Notes under the pieces: model-generated
Database searches by the model: none
What the model was told of the DNA's origin: nothing
What the model saw: the letters and a program-made list of their open reading frames with translations, nothing else
Shown here: piece after piece, positions 1 to 9,176 of the stretch
How positions within the stretch are numbered: the first letter of the stretch is position 1
How the letters are laid out: each line of letters starts with the position of its first letter
NCBI RefSeq assembly: GCF_019218285.1
Contig: NZ_JAHUZG010000008.1
Span: 62,001 to 126,000 of the forward strand
Length of the DNA: 64,000 nucleotides
Direction of reading: 5' to 3'
Source of the DNA: Antarctobacter sediminis
Lineage (GTDB): Bacteria > Pseudomonadota > Alphaproteobacteria > Rhodobacterales > Rhodobacteraceae
Made by a program: the position numbers and the translations under genes

Positions 1-400
1 GGAACTCTTCCTGGATGTTGTCCCAGTCGCGCCCACCGGCGTAGCCGCCGCACATCATGATATCGTCCGAGGCATCCACATGTTCATGGCTGACGCCCGC
101 CGGCATGACGATCACGCCCCCCGCTTCGATGCGGACGCGGGTCCAGCCGCCTTCGCCGACGGACAGGTTGAATTCCATCCAGCCCTGCGCACAGCCAAGG
201 CATTCGTGGCTGGTCGAATGAAAATGCGCGTAGTGATAGACGCCCGGATATTCCCAATTGTTGCCCCAACCATTTTCGCGGAACCGCCGTTTCACCGCTT
301 CGGTACCGCCGCCGGGAACGGCGTTGCGGTGAACCAGCAGGGGAAAGCGGCTGTTGGGGATCTTGCCTTGCGGCTTGGACGTATAGGCTTCGGTGGTCAT
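1..400 (-). CDS. Cupin-domain protein (YjlB-like), C-terminus beyond left edge
   Basis: The first 133 residues are visible; the rest lies outside the window. A cupin motif 1 is readable as HFHSTSHE followed by a Gly-rich turn, and motif 2 as GGVIVMPAGVSHEH, so a single beta-barrel with a His/Glu metal site is expected. The overall pattern resembles the YjlB family, whose function is unknown; small cupins of this kind are often sugar isomerases or epimerases. The ATG at 400 is preceded by GAGGAG. It is the last visible gene of a minus-strand operon, 17 nt behind a zinc dehydrogenase and downstream of a sugar-type ABC importer, so a role on the imported carbohydrate is likely but inferred. Confidence 0.75.
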   Translation of the reverse strand, partial: MTTEAYTSKPQGKIPNSRFPLLVHRNAVPGGGTEAVKRRFRENGWGNNWEYPGVYHYAHFHSTSHECLGCAQGWMEFNLSVGEGGWTRVRIEAGGVIVMPAGVSHEHVDASDDIMMCGGYAGGRDWDNIQEEF

Positions 401-417
401 GGCTTGTACTCCTCGTC

Positions 418-1449
418 TCAGGTCATGACGATCTGTGTTTTCAAATCCAGTGGCCGGTCGGCGAATGTATCGAAAGCGGCCTGAATGTCGGTCAGCGCAT
501 AACTGGCCCCGGTAAAGGCTTCTGTCTTGATGCGGCCATGCACCAGCAGGCTCAGGGCATCGTGCATATCCTGCCCCATGCCCGCGACAGATCCCTTGAC
601 CGAGTTCTCTTGTAGGATCGTATCGAGGATCGGCAGGGCCAGCGTCTCTTCGGCGCCGGTCAGACCAAAGGCCGCCAGATGACCACCCTTACGCATCAGT
701 TTCAGCGCCTGCCTGTAAAGCGCGGGCAAGCCGACGCTTTCGATCACAATATCAACGCCGCGGCCTTCGGTGGCGTCCATGACGGCCTGCTTCAGACGCG
801 CGGGATCGCTCACCCCGATATCCGCCCCGCAATCCAGTGCCATCTGCACGCGCTCTGCCGACAGGTCGGTCACGATGATCGGCGCCGCGCCGATGGTTCG
901 CAGCAACTGGACGTGCAGGTTGCCGATCGGCCCCGCGCCCATGACCAAGACCGACTGGCCAAATGTGATCTGCGCCTTGCGCGCGGCGCGCACCACGCAA
1001 GACAATGGTTCGGTCAGGGCCAGAACCTCGTCCGCCACATGGGCCGGCGCGGGGATGACCAGCCGCGCAGGCACCACCATGTATTCGGCAAACGCACCGT
1101 CCATGGTGATCCCCATCTGTTGCATTTCGGGGCAGTTCAGGATCTCGTTGCGGCGGCACCAATAGCATGCGCCACAGCCAATGTTCATATCGACCACCGC
1201 CTTGGAACCCAGCGTCAGTCCCGTGACATCCGCACCAAGCGCCTGGATCGTGCCGGTAAACTCATGCCCGGGCACCATGGGCAGGCTGTCCGCCGCATAG
1301 TTGCCGTGAAAGATATGCATGTCGGTGCCGCAGACCCCGACGCGGGCGATCCGGATCAGCACCTCGCCCCGGCCGGGTTTCGGGATCGGGCGGTCTTCGA
1401 TCTCGAAATGCCCGGGACGGGTCAGAACTGCGGCTTTCATCATCTCCAT
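418..1449 (-). CDS. Zinc-dependent medium-chain alcohol/polyol dehydrogenase
   Basis: A protein of about 343 residues of the sorbitol/threonine dehydrogenase branch of the MDR family; it oxidises a secondary alcohol of a sugar or polyol with NAD(P). Visible features are the catalytic-zinc cysteine in GVCGTD, the GHE motif, a structural-zinc lobe with four cysteines (GCGACYWC and a following NC), and the dinucleotide-binding GAGPIG. The ATG at 1449 follows AAGGGGG at good spacing; a GTG one codon upstream and ATGs slightly downstream are alternatives. It sits 10 nt after the ABC permease, so its substrate is probably what the importer delivers. The exact substrate cannot be read from the sequence. 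Confidence 0.85.
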   Translation of the reverse strand: MEMMKAAVLTRPGHFEIEDRPIPKPGRGEVLIRIARVGVCGTDMHIFHGNYAADSLPMVPGHEFTGTIQALGADVTGLTLGSKAVVDMNIGCGACYWCRRNEILNCPEMQQMGITMDGAFAEYMVVPARLVIPAPAHVADEVLALTEPLSCVVRAARKAQITFGQSVLVMGAGPIGNLHVQLLRTIGAAPIIVTDLSAERVQMALDCGADIGVSDPARLKQAVMDATEGRGVDIVIESVGLPALYRQALKLMRKGGHLAAFGLTGAEETLALPILDTILQENSVKGSVAGMGQDMHDALSLLVHGRIKTEAFTGASYALTDIQAAFDTFADRPLDLKTQIVMT

Positions 1450-1459
1450 CACCGCCCCC

Positions 1460-2401
1460 TTACTTGACGATCCGCAGCTTGGACCGGTCGATGGTCAGGG
1501 CGATGGCAACGATCAGGATGATGCCAAAGACCATCTGCTGCATGGTGGCGTCGATTTCGAAATACAGCATCGAAGCCCGGATCACCGCAACGATCAGCGT
1601 GCCGATCAGCGTATTGACCACGCCACCCACACCGCCGGTCAAAGGCGTGCCCCCGACCAGCACCGCCACGATGGCGGGCAGAAGAAACCCGTTGGCCAGC
1701 GTCGGCGCACCGCCCGACAGCTTGACCGAGAACAGCAAGCCCGCAATCGCTGCCAGCATCCCCGAAAGGGCAAAGGCCATGATCTTGATGCGGGTCACGT
1801 TCAGCCCCGAGGCCACAGCCGCGAGTTCGCCCGCGCCGACCGCCTTGAGCGCTCGGCCAAAGGTTGTGCGGCTCTGCACGAACAACATGGCCAGCAGCAG
1901 AATGGCCCCAACAAAGATTTCATGCGGGATGCCAAAGCTTTCCCCGACCATCCACCCAAAGGAGGCGTCACGCAGCGTGGCATCCATATACAGCGCACGC
2001 TGGCCGGAAAGATACTGCGCGGTCGAATAGGCCACCCCGCCCACCGCAAGGGTCGAAACGAAGGAAGGGACCAACAGTTTCGTGGTGATAAAGCCCGACA
2101 GCGCGCCGACGACCAGCCCGCCCAGAATACAGACCACCGCCGCGCCGATGCCCAGTGTCGGCAGGGTCACGGTGGCAACGACGGTGGTCATGTTTGCGAC
2201 GGATTGCGCCGACAGGTCGATACCGCCGATGTAGATGGCAAAAGTCAGACCCAGCGCCATGATGAACAGCGGCATGATGTCCGCCACCATCGAAACAAGG
2301 TTCTGCGGGCGCAGGAAATTGGCGTCGGCGATGCCCACGATCACCACGAGGATCAAAAGGGTGATCCAGGGCAGATGCGGCTTGATGCGTTCGATGCTCA
2401 T
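1460..2401 (-). CDS. Sugar ABC transporter permease (RbsC family), second copy
   Basis: An inner-membrane permease of 313 residues of the BPD_transp_2 (ribose/xylose/inositol) family, hydrophobic throughout with about eight to ten membrane segments. The family motif GGIDLSAQSVANM and the C-terminal GGTPLTGGVGG loop are present. GAGGA precedes the ATG. Its stop lies 10 nt before the dehydrogenase start and its own start 7 nt after the ATPase stop. Together with the permease at 3923-4888 it probably forms a heterodimeric channel. The importer lacks a recognisable specificity signature. Confidence 0.9.
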   Translation of the reverse strand: MSIERIKPHLPWITLLILVVIVGIADANFLRPQNLVSMVADIMPLFIMALGLTFAIYIGGIDLSAQSVANMTTVVATVTLPTLGIGAAVVCILGGLVVGALSGFITTKLLVPSFVSTLAVGGVAYSTAQYLSGQRALYMDATLRDASFGWMVGESFGIPHEIFVGAILLLAMLFVQSRTTFGRALKAVGAGELAAVASGLNVTRIKIMAFALSGMLAAIAGLLFSVKLSGGAPTLANGFLLPAIVAVLVGGTPLTGGVGGVVNTLIGTLIVAVIRASMLYFEIDATMQQMVFGIILIVAIALTIDRSKLRIVK

Positions 2402-2408
2402 GGCGTCC

Positions 2409-3911
2409 TCAGGTCATGTGGTGAACGAGGTCATAAAGGCTGGGCTTGTCGCCCGGGCGCCCGTGAAAGACCTGTTGCGTTTCGCCGTCCTTCAGGACGT
2501 GGATCGTGTGCGACAGGCCAATGGCCTCTTCCAGCGTGTCCGCCACAAGGATGATCCCCGCGCCGTCGTCGCACATTTCGCGGACCATGTCGTAGACGTC
2601 TTCCTTGGCCCCGATATCAAGGCCTCGCGTCGGGTGGTCCAACAGGATGATGTCCGACCCGCCGGACCGCCATTTGGCAAGAACGACCTTTTGCTGGTTG
2701 CCGCCGGACAGGCCGCCGCAATCCTTGTAGACATTCGGCGTCTTGATCTTCAGGCGCTTGACCCAATCCTCGGCCAGCGCCTTTTCCGCGCCGATGCGTA
2801 GAACGCCGCCGCCGGAATAGTTCCGCATCTGGCTCAGGGTCATATTCTCGTAGACGTTCATTCCGCCGACGATGCCTTCGATCTTGCGTTCACGCGGAAC
2901 GTAACCGACGCCCGCCGCCACGCTGCCTTGCGCGTTGAGCCGGTTGGCGGTCTGATCCTTGATGACCACGGTGCCGCCGGTCGGCTTTTCAAGGCCAAAG
3001 ATCGTTCTCAGGATCGCCTCGCGGCCCGAGCCTTCGGTGCCGACAAGGCACAGCACTTCGCCCCGGTGCAGGTCGAAACTGACATTGGAATACTTACCCT
3101 CGACAGAAACACTTTCGAAGCGGACAAGTACCTCTTCACCGTGCGGCTTCTGTTTTTGCTCGCGATAGTATTCCTTGTCGACGTCGCGACCGACCATCTT
3201 GTGCTGGATTGCATCGACCTGGGCGTTGTCATGGTCGACCACGTCGACCACTTCGCCGTCTTTCATGACATAGACCCGGTCGGACAGTTCCAGCACCTCG
3301 TCCATCCGGTGACTGACAAAGATGAACGAGGCCCGCTTGGTCAATTCCCGCACCAGCGAGAAAAGCAGTTCCACCTCTTCGCGCGCCAGAACCGAGGTCG
3401 GCTCGTCCAGCAGGATCACCAGATCTCCATCGACGCGCTCTTCCAGTGTCAGCACCTTGGCCAGTTCCACCAGCTGACGCTGCGCAAAGGACAGCTTTGC
3501 CGTTACGGTCGAGGGGTCGATGTCCAGCTTGACCTTGGCCAACTGCTTTTTCGCTGCGGCGGCCATCTTCTTCCAGTCGATGACCCCGAAATTGACGAAC
3601 TGCTTTTCGAAACCAAGAAAGATGTTTTCCATCACCGTCAGGTTGGTGATCAGGCTTTGCTCCTGGAACACCATGCCGATGCCGTGCTCCATGGCCTGTC
3701 GGGGGTTCTGGAACCGCACCGCCTTGCCGTCGATGGTGATCGTGCCGCCATCCGGCTGATAGGCACCGTAGATCACCTTCATCAGGGTGGATTTGCCAGC
3801 GCCGTTTTCGCCCACCAGACCGACGATCTCGCCGCGGCCGATGGTGAAATCCACGGCTTTCAGCGCGTGCACCCCGGGGAATTTCTTGTCGACCTTGCTG
3901 AGTTGATACAT
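2409..3911 (-). CDS. Sugar ABC transporter ATPase with two nucleotide-binding domains
   Basis: A 500-residue RbsA/MglA-type ATPase. NBD1 has Walker A GENGAGKST at residues 34-42, the signature LSFAQRQ and Walker B with DEPTS. NBD2 has a degenerate Walker A (GTEGSGRE), a good LSGGNQQK signature, and a Walker B ending LLDHPTRG, so the usual catalytic glutamate is a histidine. A degenerate second site is common in this family, but His at this place is less so. The reading frame stays open upstream to 4103; the ATG at 3911 is chosen because it follows TAGGGGAGGGGACC and starts the typical MYQLSKVDKKFPG N-terminus. Confidence 0.93.
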   Translation of the reverse strand: MYQLSKVDKKFPGVHALKAVDFTIGRGEIVGLVGENGAGKSTLMKVIYGAYQPDGGTITIDGKAVRFQNPRQAMEHGIGMVFQEQSLITNLTVMENIFLGFEKQFVNFGVIDWKKMAAAAKKQLAKVKLDIDPSTVTAKLSFAQRQLVELAKVLTLEERVDGDLVILLDEPTSVLAREEVELLFSLVRELTKRASFIFVSHRMDEVLELSDRVYVMKDGEVVDVVDHDNAQVDAIQHKMVGRDVDKEYYREQKQKPHGEEVLVRFESVSVEGKYSNVSFDLHRGEVLCLVGTEGSGREAILRTIFGLEKPTGGTVVIKDQTANRLNAQGSVAAGVGYVPRERKIEGIVGGMNVYENMTLSQMRNYSGGGVLRIGAEKALAEDWVKRLKIKTPNVYKDCGGLSGGNQQKVVLAKWRSGGSDIILLDHPTRGLDIGAKEDVYDMVREMCDDGAGIILVADTLEEAIGLSHTIHVLKDGETQQVFHGRPGDKPSLYDLVHHMT

Positions 3912-3922
3912 GGTCCCCTCCC

Positions 3923-4888
3923 CTATTTCACAAAGGCGATGGATTTGCGGTCGGTCGACAGGACCACCGCCGCGATGACCAGCGCGCCCAGAACGCCGTC
4001 CTGCACGTATCCGGGCAGGCCGATGACAACCATGCCATTGCCGATGACATTGACGATCAGCACGCCGACCAGCGTGTTCCAGACCCCGCCTATGCCGCCC
4101 CAAAGCGCGGTGCCGCCGACGACGACCGAGGTGATCGACATGAACATGAAATTGTTGCCCGTCGCCGTTTCGGCGATGCCGATCCGACCCACCGCCAACA
4201 GCGCGCCGACCGCATAGAACATCCCCGCCAGCATAAAGCCCAGAACGCGCACCTTGTTCACGTTCAGACCCGAGGCATGGGCCAGTTCCTCACCGCCGCC
4301 CACGGCGTAAAAGTTGCGGCCAAGCGTGGTGCGCGCCTGGATGAACCACGCAATGAGCACGAACAACCCGGCCACGTAGACCATCACCGGAAAGCCGAAC
4401 CAGCGTTCGGTCAGCAGGCCGCGAAACACCTCGTCTTCGACCCGGATGCGGTCGCCGCCGGTCAGCAGCAGGGCAAACCCGGTTCCGACGAACCCCATGG
4501 CCAGCGACGCCATGAATGACGGGATCTTAAGCTTGACGTGGACCAACCCGTTGATCAGCCCGATCGCGGCACCGACGAGGATGGCCAGAGGCAGGGCAAG
4601 GATCCCCAAGCCCAGAACCGTGCCCCCCAAACCTATGAAGGCGAAGGCAAAAACCACGGCAGACACGGAAACCGTGCCTTCCATCGACAGGTCGATGGAC
4701 CCCATGATGATGATGAAGGTCACGCCAATCGCCACCATCAGGGCCGGCGAAGACGAGATCGCAATCCGGGCAAGGTTACGCACCGAGAAAAAGCGCGGCT
4801 CCAGCACTGTAAAGAAGGCGATCAGGACCAATAGGACGATCAACGGGGCCCATTTGACAAGGGCCTCCCGGGAGAGATTGCCGGACAA
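3923..4888 (-). CDS. Sugar ABC transporter permease (RbsC family), first copy
   Basis: An inner-membrane protein of 321 residues, paralogous to the permease at 1460-2401 and carrying the MGSIDLSMEG and GGTALWGGIGG motifs of BPD_transp_2 permeases. The start is a TTG: the codon at 4886-4888 follows GGAGGTGCCTC, a strong ribosome-binding site at ideal spacing, and no ATG nearby fits. A rare start between a binding protein and an ATPase may help set subunit stoichiometry. It follows the binding-protein gene after a 72-nt gap holding a stem-loop. Confidence 0.9.
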   Translation of the reverse strand: MSGNLSREALVKWAPLIVLLVLIAFFTVLEPRFFSVRNLARIAISSSPALMVAIGVTFIIIMGSIDLSMEGTVSVSAVVFAFAFIGLGGTVLGLGILALPLAILVGAAIGLINGLVHVKLKIPSFMASLAMGFVGTGFALLLTGGDRIRVEDEVFRGLLTERWFGFPVMVYVAGLFVLIAWFIQARTTLGRNFYAVGGGEELAHASGLNVNKVRVLGFMLAGMFYAVGALLAVGRIGIAETATGNNFMFMSITSVVVGGTALWGGIGGVWNTLVGVLIVNVIGNGMVVIGLPGYVQDGVLGALVIAAVVLSTDRKSIAFVK

Positions 4889-4927
4889 GAGGCACCTCCG
4901 ATGGATTTGCAGTCGGGGAAAGGGGGT

Positions 4928-4952
4928 GAGGCGGCCGGCGGGCAGCCGCCTC
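4928..4952 (-). terminator. Stem-loop after the binding-protein gene (attenuator-like)
   Basis: GAGGCGGC (4928-4935) pairs exactly with GCCGCCTC (4945-4952) around a 9-nt loop, just behind the binding-protein stop at 4961. There is no U-run, so it is more likely an mRNA 3'-end protector or partial terminator that keeps the binding protein more abundant than the membrane subunits. This function is inferred. Confidence 0.5.
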
Positions 4953-4960
4953 GCAAGGCC

Positions 4961-6076
4961 TTACTTGTACTGGATCTGACCGTTGGTCGGCCCCCAGAAG
5001 TCGTTCCAGTCATAGGTCGGAACGCTGTCAAGGTAGTTGGCCTTGAACTCTGCCGCATCCTCGGGCGTGATCAGGATGGTCGGCCCATAGAATTCGCGGT
5101 GCTCATGCGGCTCTTCGGAAGGTTTGAAGCTGCCGATGGCGGCATGATAGGCCAGCGCCGCGGTGATACCGCCGCCCCAATGCGGGTTGGTAAAGACGGT
5201 GGCAAGGATCTTGCCTTCCGCCACCAGGCCCACAGCCTGAGGGTTGCCGTCGTAGGATACGATGGGCATGTCGTCGATACCTTCGGCACGCAATGCTTCC
5301 AGAACACCATAGGCGATGGTGTCATTCGCACAGTGAACGCCGGTGATCTCGTCGCCGAAACGGGTGAGGAAAGCACTCATGACCTGGTTCGCTTTCTGGG
5401 TATCCCAATCGGCCGGCTCGGCGGCCAGCAGTTCGATGTCGGGATAATCCTTCAGCGCGTTCTTCAGTCCTTGCAGACGCTCGATTGCCGGGTTGTTCGA
5501 AGCAATCCCGCCAAGGTGGACAACGCCACCCTTGCCGCCCATCGCCTCCAGCAGGATGCGCGCGGTCTGTTCGGCCGGGCCTTCGTCCGACCAGGTCATG
5601 TGGCTGACGTAGTTGTCGCCGAAATCCCACGGATGCAGGTCGTCGGTCTTGTTCCAGATGGTCGAGACATAGCCGCCGGCCTCTGCCACGGCTTCAACAA
5701 CAGGGCGGCAGTTCGGCGCATCGTTGGTGTCGATGGCCAGCGCCAGTTCGCCATTGGTCTTAGCCAGGAGCGACTTCACGTCGCCCAGCGATTTCTCGGA
5801 CGACCCTTCGTTGATCAGGTGCGTGAGAGCGTCCTTGGACTTGCCAAGGCTTTCGACGAAAGCCTCGCCACCAGAAACGATTTCGTTCCAGTAGGGATTG
5901 GTGCGGTTCCGATAGGACCATGCGATCGTCGGATCGGAGTAGGTCGCCGCCATTACCGGCGACGGGCCGAACATCTTGGCCGCCGCGGCACCGGAAATGC
6001 CGTAGGCCGACGCCAGAAGGAAATTCCGGCGGCTCAGTTTTTCTTTCTCGATGAAGTCCTTGATGAACGTCGACAT
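4961..6076 (-). CDS. Sugar ABC transporter substrate-binding protein, TAT-exported
   Basis: A 371-residue periplasmic binding protein of the RbsB-like family (Peripla_BP_4). The N-terminus carries a twin-arginine motif, SRRNFL with R16 and R17, then an Ala-rich stretch to about residue 43, so it is exported folded by Tat rather than by Sec. The fold is recognisable from segments such as ANDTIAYGVLEALRAEGIDD and the C-terminal Asp/Trp-rich end. The frame is open upstream to 6190, but AGGGAGGA lies in front of the ATG at 6076 and the Tat motif is then properly placed. It is the first gene of a six-gene operon and faces a TetR gene. Confidence 0.9.
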   Translation of the reverse strand: MSTFIKDFIEKEKLSRRNFLLASAYGISGAAAAKMFGPSPVMAATYSDPTIAWSYRNRTNPYWNEIVSGGEAFVESLGKSKDALTHLINEGSSEKSLGDVKSLLAKTNGELALAIDTNDAPNCRPVVEAVAEAGGYVSTIWNKTDDLHPWDFGDNYVSHMTWSDEGPAEQTARILLEAMGGKGGVVHLGGIASNNPAIERLQGLKNALKDYPDIELLAAEPADWDTQKANQVMSAFLTRFGDEITGVHCANDTIAYGVLEALRAEGIDDMPIVSYDGNPQAVGLVAEGKILATVFTNPHWGGGITAALAYHAAIGSFKPSEEPHEHREFYGPTILITPEDAAEFKANYLDSVPTYDWNDFWGPTNGQIQYK

Positions 6077-6190
6077 TGGTAGTCCTCCCTTGAAGCAACG
6101 TGATCTTGCTGCCTTCGCACCCACAGTATCGGCATCGTCTCCCACGGTTCCGACGGGTGCGGCCTCCGGATCGATTCCGGCGTAACGCAC

Positions 6191-6200
6191 TAACTAGTTA
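6191..6200. promoter_or_regulatory. Candidate TetR operator, TAACTAGTTA
   Basis: A perfect 10-bp palindrome, extending to 14 bp with one mismatched pair, lies in the 268-nt region between the divergent ABC-importer operon and the TetR gene at 6345. ACTAGT-type cores are common in TetR-family operators. No other strong palindrome is visible in this intergenic region. Binding is inferred. Confidence 0.45.
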
Positions 6201-6344
6201 CTTTATTGGTTGCGAGAACGTCAATAGAAAAGCAGACTGACTCTCGCCACAATCTGGACTGGAGTGCGGAAACATGAACTTTGACCATCCCCGCCGGAAT
6301 GCGTTAGGACCGGACAACGCTGGATCCCGCAGGCAAGAAGACCG

Positions 6345-6992
6345 ATGACCGAAAAACCCGAAAAACGGCAACGCGACGCCGAAGCGACGCGCGCCCGCAT
6401 CCTTGCGGCCGCCAAGAAGGAATTTGCCAAAAACGGTCTGGGTGGCGCCCGCATCGACGAGATCGCCGATCGCGCCAAGGCCAACAAGCGGATGATCTAC
6501 CACTATTTCGGCAACAAGGAGGACCTGTTCCGCATCGTCCTCGAAGAGGCCTATCTGGACATTCGCGCCGCCGAGCAAAAGCTGGACCTGGAACACCTAC
6601 CAGCCAAGCAAGCGCTGGAAACCTTTGTTCGCTTCACTTGGGAATACTACCTCAAGAACCCCGAGTTCATCACTCTCGTCAACAGCGAGAACCTTCACCG
6701 GGCACGGCACCTGAAGAAATCCGAACGCGTCGGACCGGCGCAGCGGCGTCTTGTTGGCATGGTCGAGGAAATTCTGGCCCGGGGCGTCGAGGAAGGTGTG
6801 TTTCGCAACGGGATCGACCCGGTCCAGCTCAACATCACCATCGCGGCAGTCAACTATTACTACCTGACCAACCGTTACACCGGCGCGCTGTTGTTCGAAC
6901 GGGACATGATGGACAAGGACGCGCTGGATGCGCGGATCGCCTTCAACCTTGAAACCATCATGCGCACCGTCTGCATCGACCCCGAAGGTTAA
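6345..6992 (+). CDS. TetR-family transcriptional regulator, probable repressor of the importer operon
   Basis: A 215-residue protein with a typical TetR helix-turn-helix at about residues 14-60 (ARILAAAKKEFAKNG, IDEIADRAKANKRMIYHYFGNKEDL) and an all-helical ligand domain. The C-terminal part, with YYYLTNRYTGALL, resembles the NicS/RutR-like subgroup. It is divergent from the sugar importer and a palindrome lies between them, so it most likely represses that operon. The stop TAA overlaps the stop of the convergent GlcG-like gene within a shared TTAA. Confidence 0.88.
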   Translation: MTEKPEKRQRDAEATRARILAAAKKEFAKNGLGGARIDEIADRAKANKRMIYHYFGNKEDLFRIVLEEAYLDIRAAEQKLDLEHLPAKQALETFVRFTWEYYLKNPEFITLVNSENLHRARHLKKSERVGPAQRRLVGMVEEILARGVEEGVFRNGIDPVQLNITIAAVNYYYLTNRYTGALLFERDMMDKDALDARIAFNLETIMRTVCIDPEG

Positions 6993-7420
6993 CGCGGCTC
7001 CAGCCCGGCGGCGCGGATCGCCGCCTCGGCGCAGGCGATGTCTTCGTGTTCCTGCGCACCGGACACGCCAAGACCTCCGATGCAGGTATCGCCGTCAAGG
7101 ATCGCGACGCCGCCGCCCCATGTCAGCAGCCGATGGCGTGTCGACAAGCCCAGCGACAGGGTCTCGCCGCTGGCCATCCGCTCTCCGAACGCCTTGGAGG
7201 ATTTGCCAAGCGTTCCAGCCGTATAGGCCTTGTCCTGCGCGAAATCCCCGATTGGCGCGGCCACGCCGGCCGTCCGCGAAAAGGCCACGAGCCCGCCAAA
7301 GGGATCGACGACGGCCGCCGCGATCTCCCACCCCTGCGCCTTCGCATAAGCAATTGCGGCAGCCGTGATTTCCTGCGCAGCCTCGGGTGAAACGATGCGG
7401 CGCGTGACGGTTTTATCCAT
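6989..7420 (-). CDS. GlcG/HbpS-family protein (heme-degrading-domain family)
   Basis: A small 143-residue single-domain protein of the GlcG/HbpS family (PF03928), recognised by AVVDPFGGLVAFSRTAG, the FAQDKAYTAGTLG helix and the terminal GGLGVSGAQEHED segment. Members bind heme or accompany oxidoreductase operons; for most, including GlcG of the glycolate oxidase locus, the role is unknown. It is probably the last gene of the operon that starts near 13258, 31 nt after the GMC oxidoreductase. Its stop overlaps the stop of the TetR gene head-on. Confidence 0.85.
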   Translation of the reverse strand: MDKTVTRRIVSPEAAQEITAAAIAYAKAQGWEIAAAVVDPFGGLVAFSRTAGVAAPIGDFAQDKAYTAGTLGKSSKAFGERMASGETLSLGLSTRHRLLTWGGGVAILDGDTCIGGLGVSGAQEHEDIACAEAAIRAAGLEPR

Positions 7421-7451
7421 AATGTTCTCCTGGCAGGTACGGATGCGCCGG

Positions 7452-9083
7452 TCAGGCGCTCACAAGGTCCGAAGGGGCAAGAGCCGAGGGAGGAAACAGC
7501 CCTTGCCCTCGGATCAGATCGGCACCTTTTTCGCCGATCATGATCGTTGGTGCGTTGGTATTGGACGAATTGATCGCCGGCATGATCGAAGCGTCGCAGA
7601 CGCGCAGCCCGTCAAGTCCATGCAACCGCAACTGCGGGTCCACGACGGCATCAGCTCCCTGTCCCATGCGGCAGGTGCCGACCGGATGATGGTCCGTCTT
7701 GGCGATTTTGCACGCGTATTCGAACAGCGCGGACCGGTCCCGGATTGCCGGACCCGGCAACACCTCCTTGCGGACGAAACCGCTAAGCGCGGGTTGCGCC
7801 AGAATCTCACGCGCCATCTCCAGCCCCTTGAGCGCCATGTCGAGGTCATAGGGATCGGCCCAGTAGTTCGGATCAATCAGCGGTGCGGCCAAGGGATCGG
7901 CGCTGGCCAGCCGGACGCTCCCCCGTGATCGGGGCCGCATGAATGCACTGTTCAGCGTGATCCCCGCGCCGTTGATTTTGGCAATCCCCTTTTCGATCCC
8001 CGACCCTTGCCCAAGATGAAACTGGATGTCAGGGGACCGTGCCGCCGGATCGGCATAGGCAAAACCGCCCGTTTCGAACAACGAGGCCGCCGCCGGCCCC
8101 GACCGAAACAGCATGTATTGCAGTCCCGCCCACGCCGTCTTGTGCAGGCGATCCCAGCCGTCATAGCTGTGCGGGCCGGTCAGTTCGGAAATGGCGCACA
8201 GATCGATGTGATCTTGCAAGTTGGCACCCACGCCGGGCAGATCATGGACGATATCAATCCCCAGATCCCGCAAGTGATCCGCCGGTCCGATACCCGACAG
8301 CATCAACAGGCGCGGCGATCCGATCGCGCCAGAGGAAAGGATCACCTCGCGCCCGGCGCGCACCTGTTCCCGGCGACCGTCCTTGAGATATTCCAACCCG
8401 GTTGCGCGTTCCTTGTCGACCAGCACCCGCAGCGCCTGCGCGCCGGTCATAACGATAAGGTTCGACCTTGTTTCGGCGGGGGCCAGATAGGCAACCGCCG
8501 CCGAGGACCGCCGGACATCGCGCTGGGTCAGTTGGTAGTAACCGACACCTTCCTGAAAGGCCCCGTTGAAATCGGGGTTATAGGGCAATCCATACTCCTG
8601 CCCCGCCCGGATGAACGCATCACAGACCGGCAGGGTCGCGCGCGGCATCGACACGCCCAGAGGTCCGTCGATACCGTGGTAGGTGTCATTGAACCTTTCA
8701 TTGCCTTCGGCCCTTTTGAAATAGGGCAGGACATCACGATAGCCCCATCCGTCACAGCCGTGTTCCCCGGCCCAGGCATCATAATCCAAGGCATGGCCGC
8801 GCGTGTAGATTTGCGCATTGATCGAAGACCCGCCACCGATGACCTTGGCCTGCGTGAACCAGATGCTGCGGCCCTGCATGTGCTTTTGCGGAACGGTGCT
8901 CCATCCCCAGCTGGCGATGCCTTTGGTCATCTTTGCGAAACCGGCGGGCCAGTGGAACAACAGGTTGCGATCGCGGCCCCCGGCCTCCAGCAGGAGGACG
9001 CGCACCCCGGGATCCTCGCTCAGCCGTCCCGCAAGGACGCAGCCCGCAGATCCACCGCCCGCGATCACATAGTCAAACTCCAC
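7452..9083 (-). CDS. GMC-family FAD-dependent alcohol/choline-type dehydrogenase
   Basis: A 543-residue flavoprotein of the glucose-methanol-choline oxidoreductase family (BetA/AlkJ-like). The N-terminal [15 protein letters not shown] binds the ADP part of FAD; the second GMC signature [18 protein letters not shown] and the C-terminal [10 protein letters not shown], with its likely catalytic His, are intact. The start is GTG at 9081-9083, preceded by GGGAGGGGACG. It oxidises a primary or secondary alcohol, with electrons going to the respiratory chain or oxygen. The substrate is unknown; betaine aldehyde dehydrogenase is absent nearby, which argues against a plain choline pathway. Confidence 0.88.
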   Translation of the reverse strand: MEFDYVIAGGGSAGCVLAGRLSEDPGVRVLLLEAGGRDRNLLFHWPAGFAKMTKGIASWGWSTVPQKHMQGRSIWFTQAKVIGGGSSINAQIYTRGHALDYDAWAGEHGCDGWGYRDVLPYFKRAEGNERFNDTYHGIDGPLGVSMPRATLPVCDAFIRAGQEYGLPYNPDFNGAFQEGVGYYQLTQRDVRRSSAAVAYLAPAETRSNLIVMTGAQALRVLVDKERATGLEYLKDGRREQVRAGREVILSSGAIGSPRLLMLSGIGPADHLRDLGIDIVHDLPGVGANLQDHIDLCAISELTGPHSYDGWDRLHKTAWAGLQYMLFRSGPAAASLFETGGFAYADPAARSPDIQFHLGQGSGIEKGIAKINGAGITLNSAFMRPRSRGSVRLASADPLAAPLIDPNYWADPYDLDMALKGLEMAREILAQPALSGFVRKEVLPGPAIRDRSALFEYACKIAKTDHHPVGTCRMGQGADAVVDPQLRLHGLDGLRVCDASIMPAINSSNTNAPTIMIGEKGADLIRGQGLFPPSALAPSDLVSA

Positions 9084-9176
9084 CGTCCCCTCCCTGCTGT
9101 AACCATACAGTTACTTACAGCTACGCCGCGCAAGCCCTCCGTGTCAAGGATATCGCGATCCAGCAAACGGACGCTG

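Noticed and set aside
7452-9083. Choline dehydrogenase betA
   Set aside because: Family match is general GMC; no betaine aldehyde dehydrogenase, betI or choline transporter is nearby.
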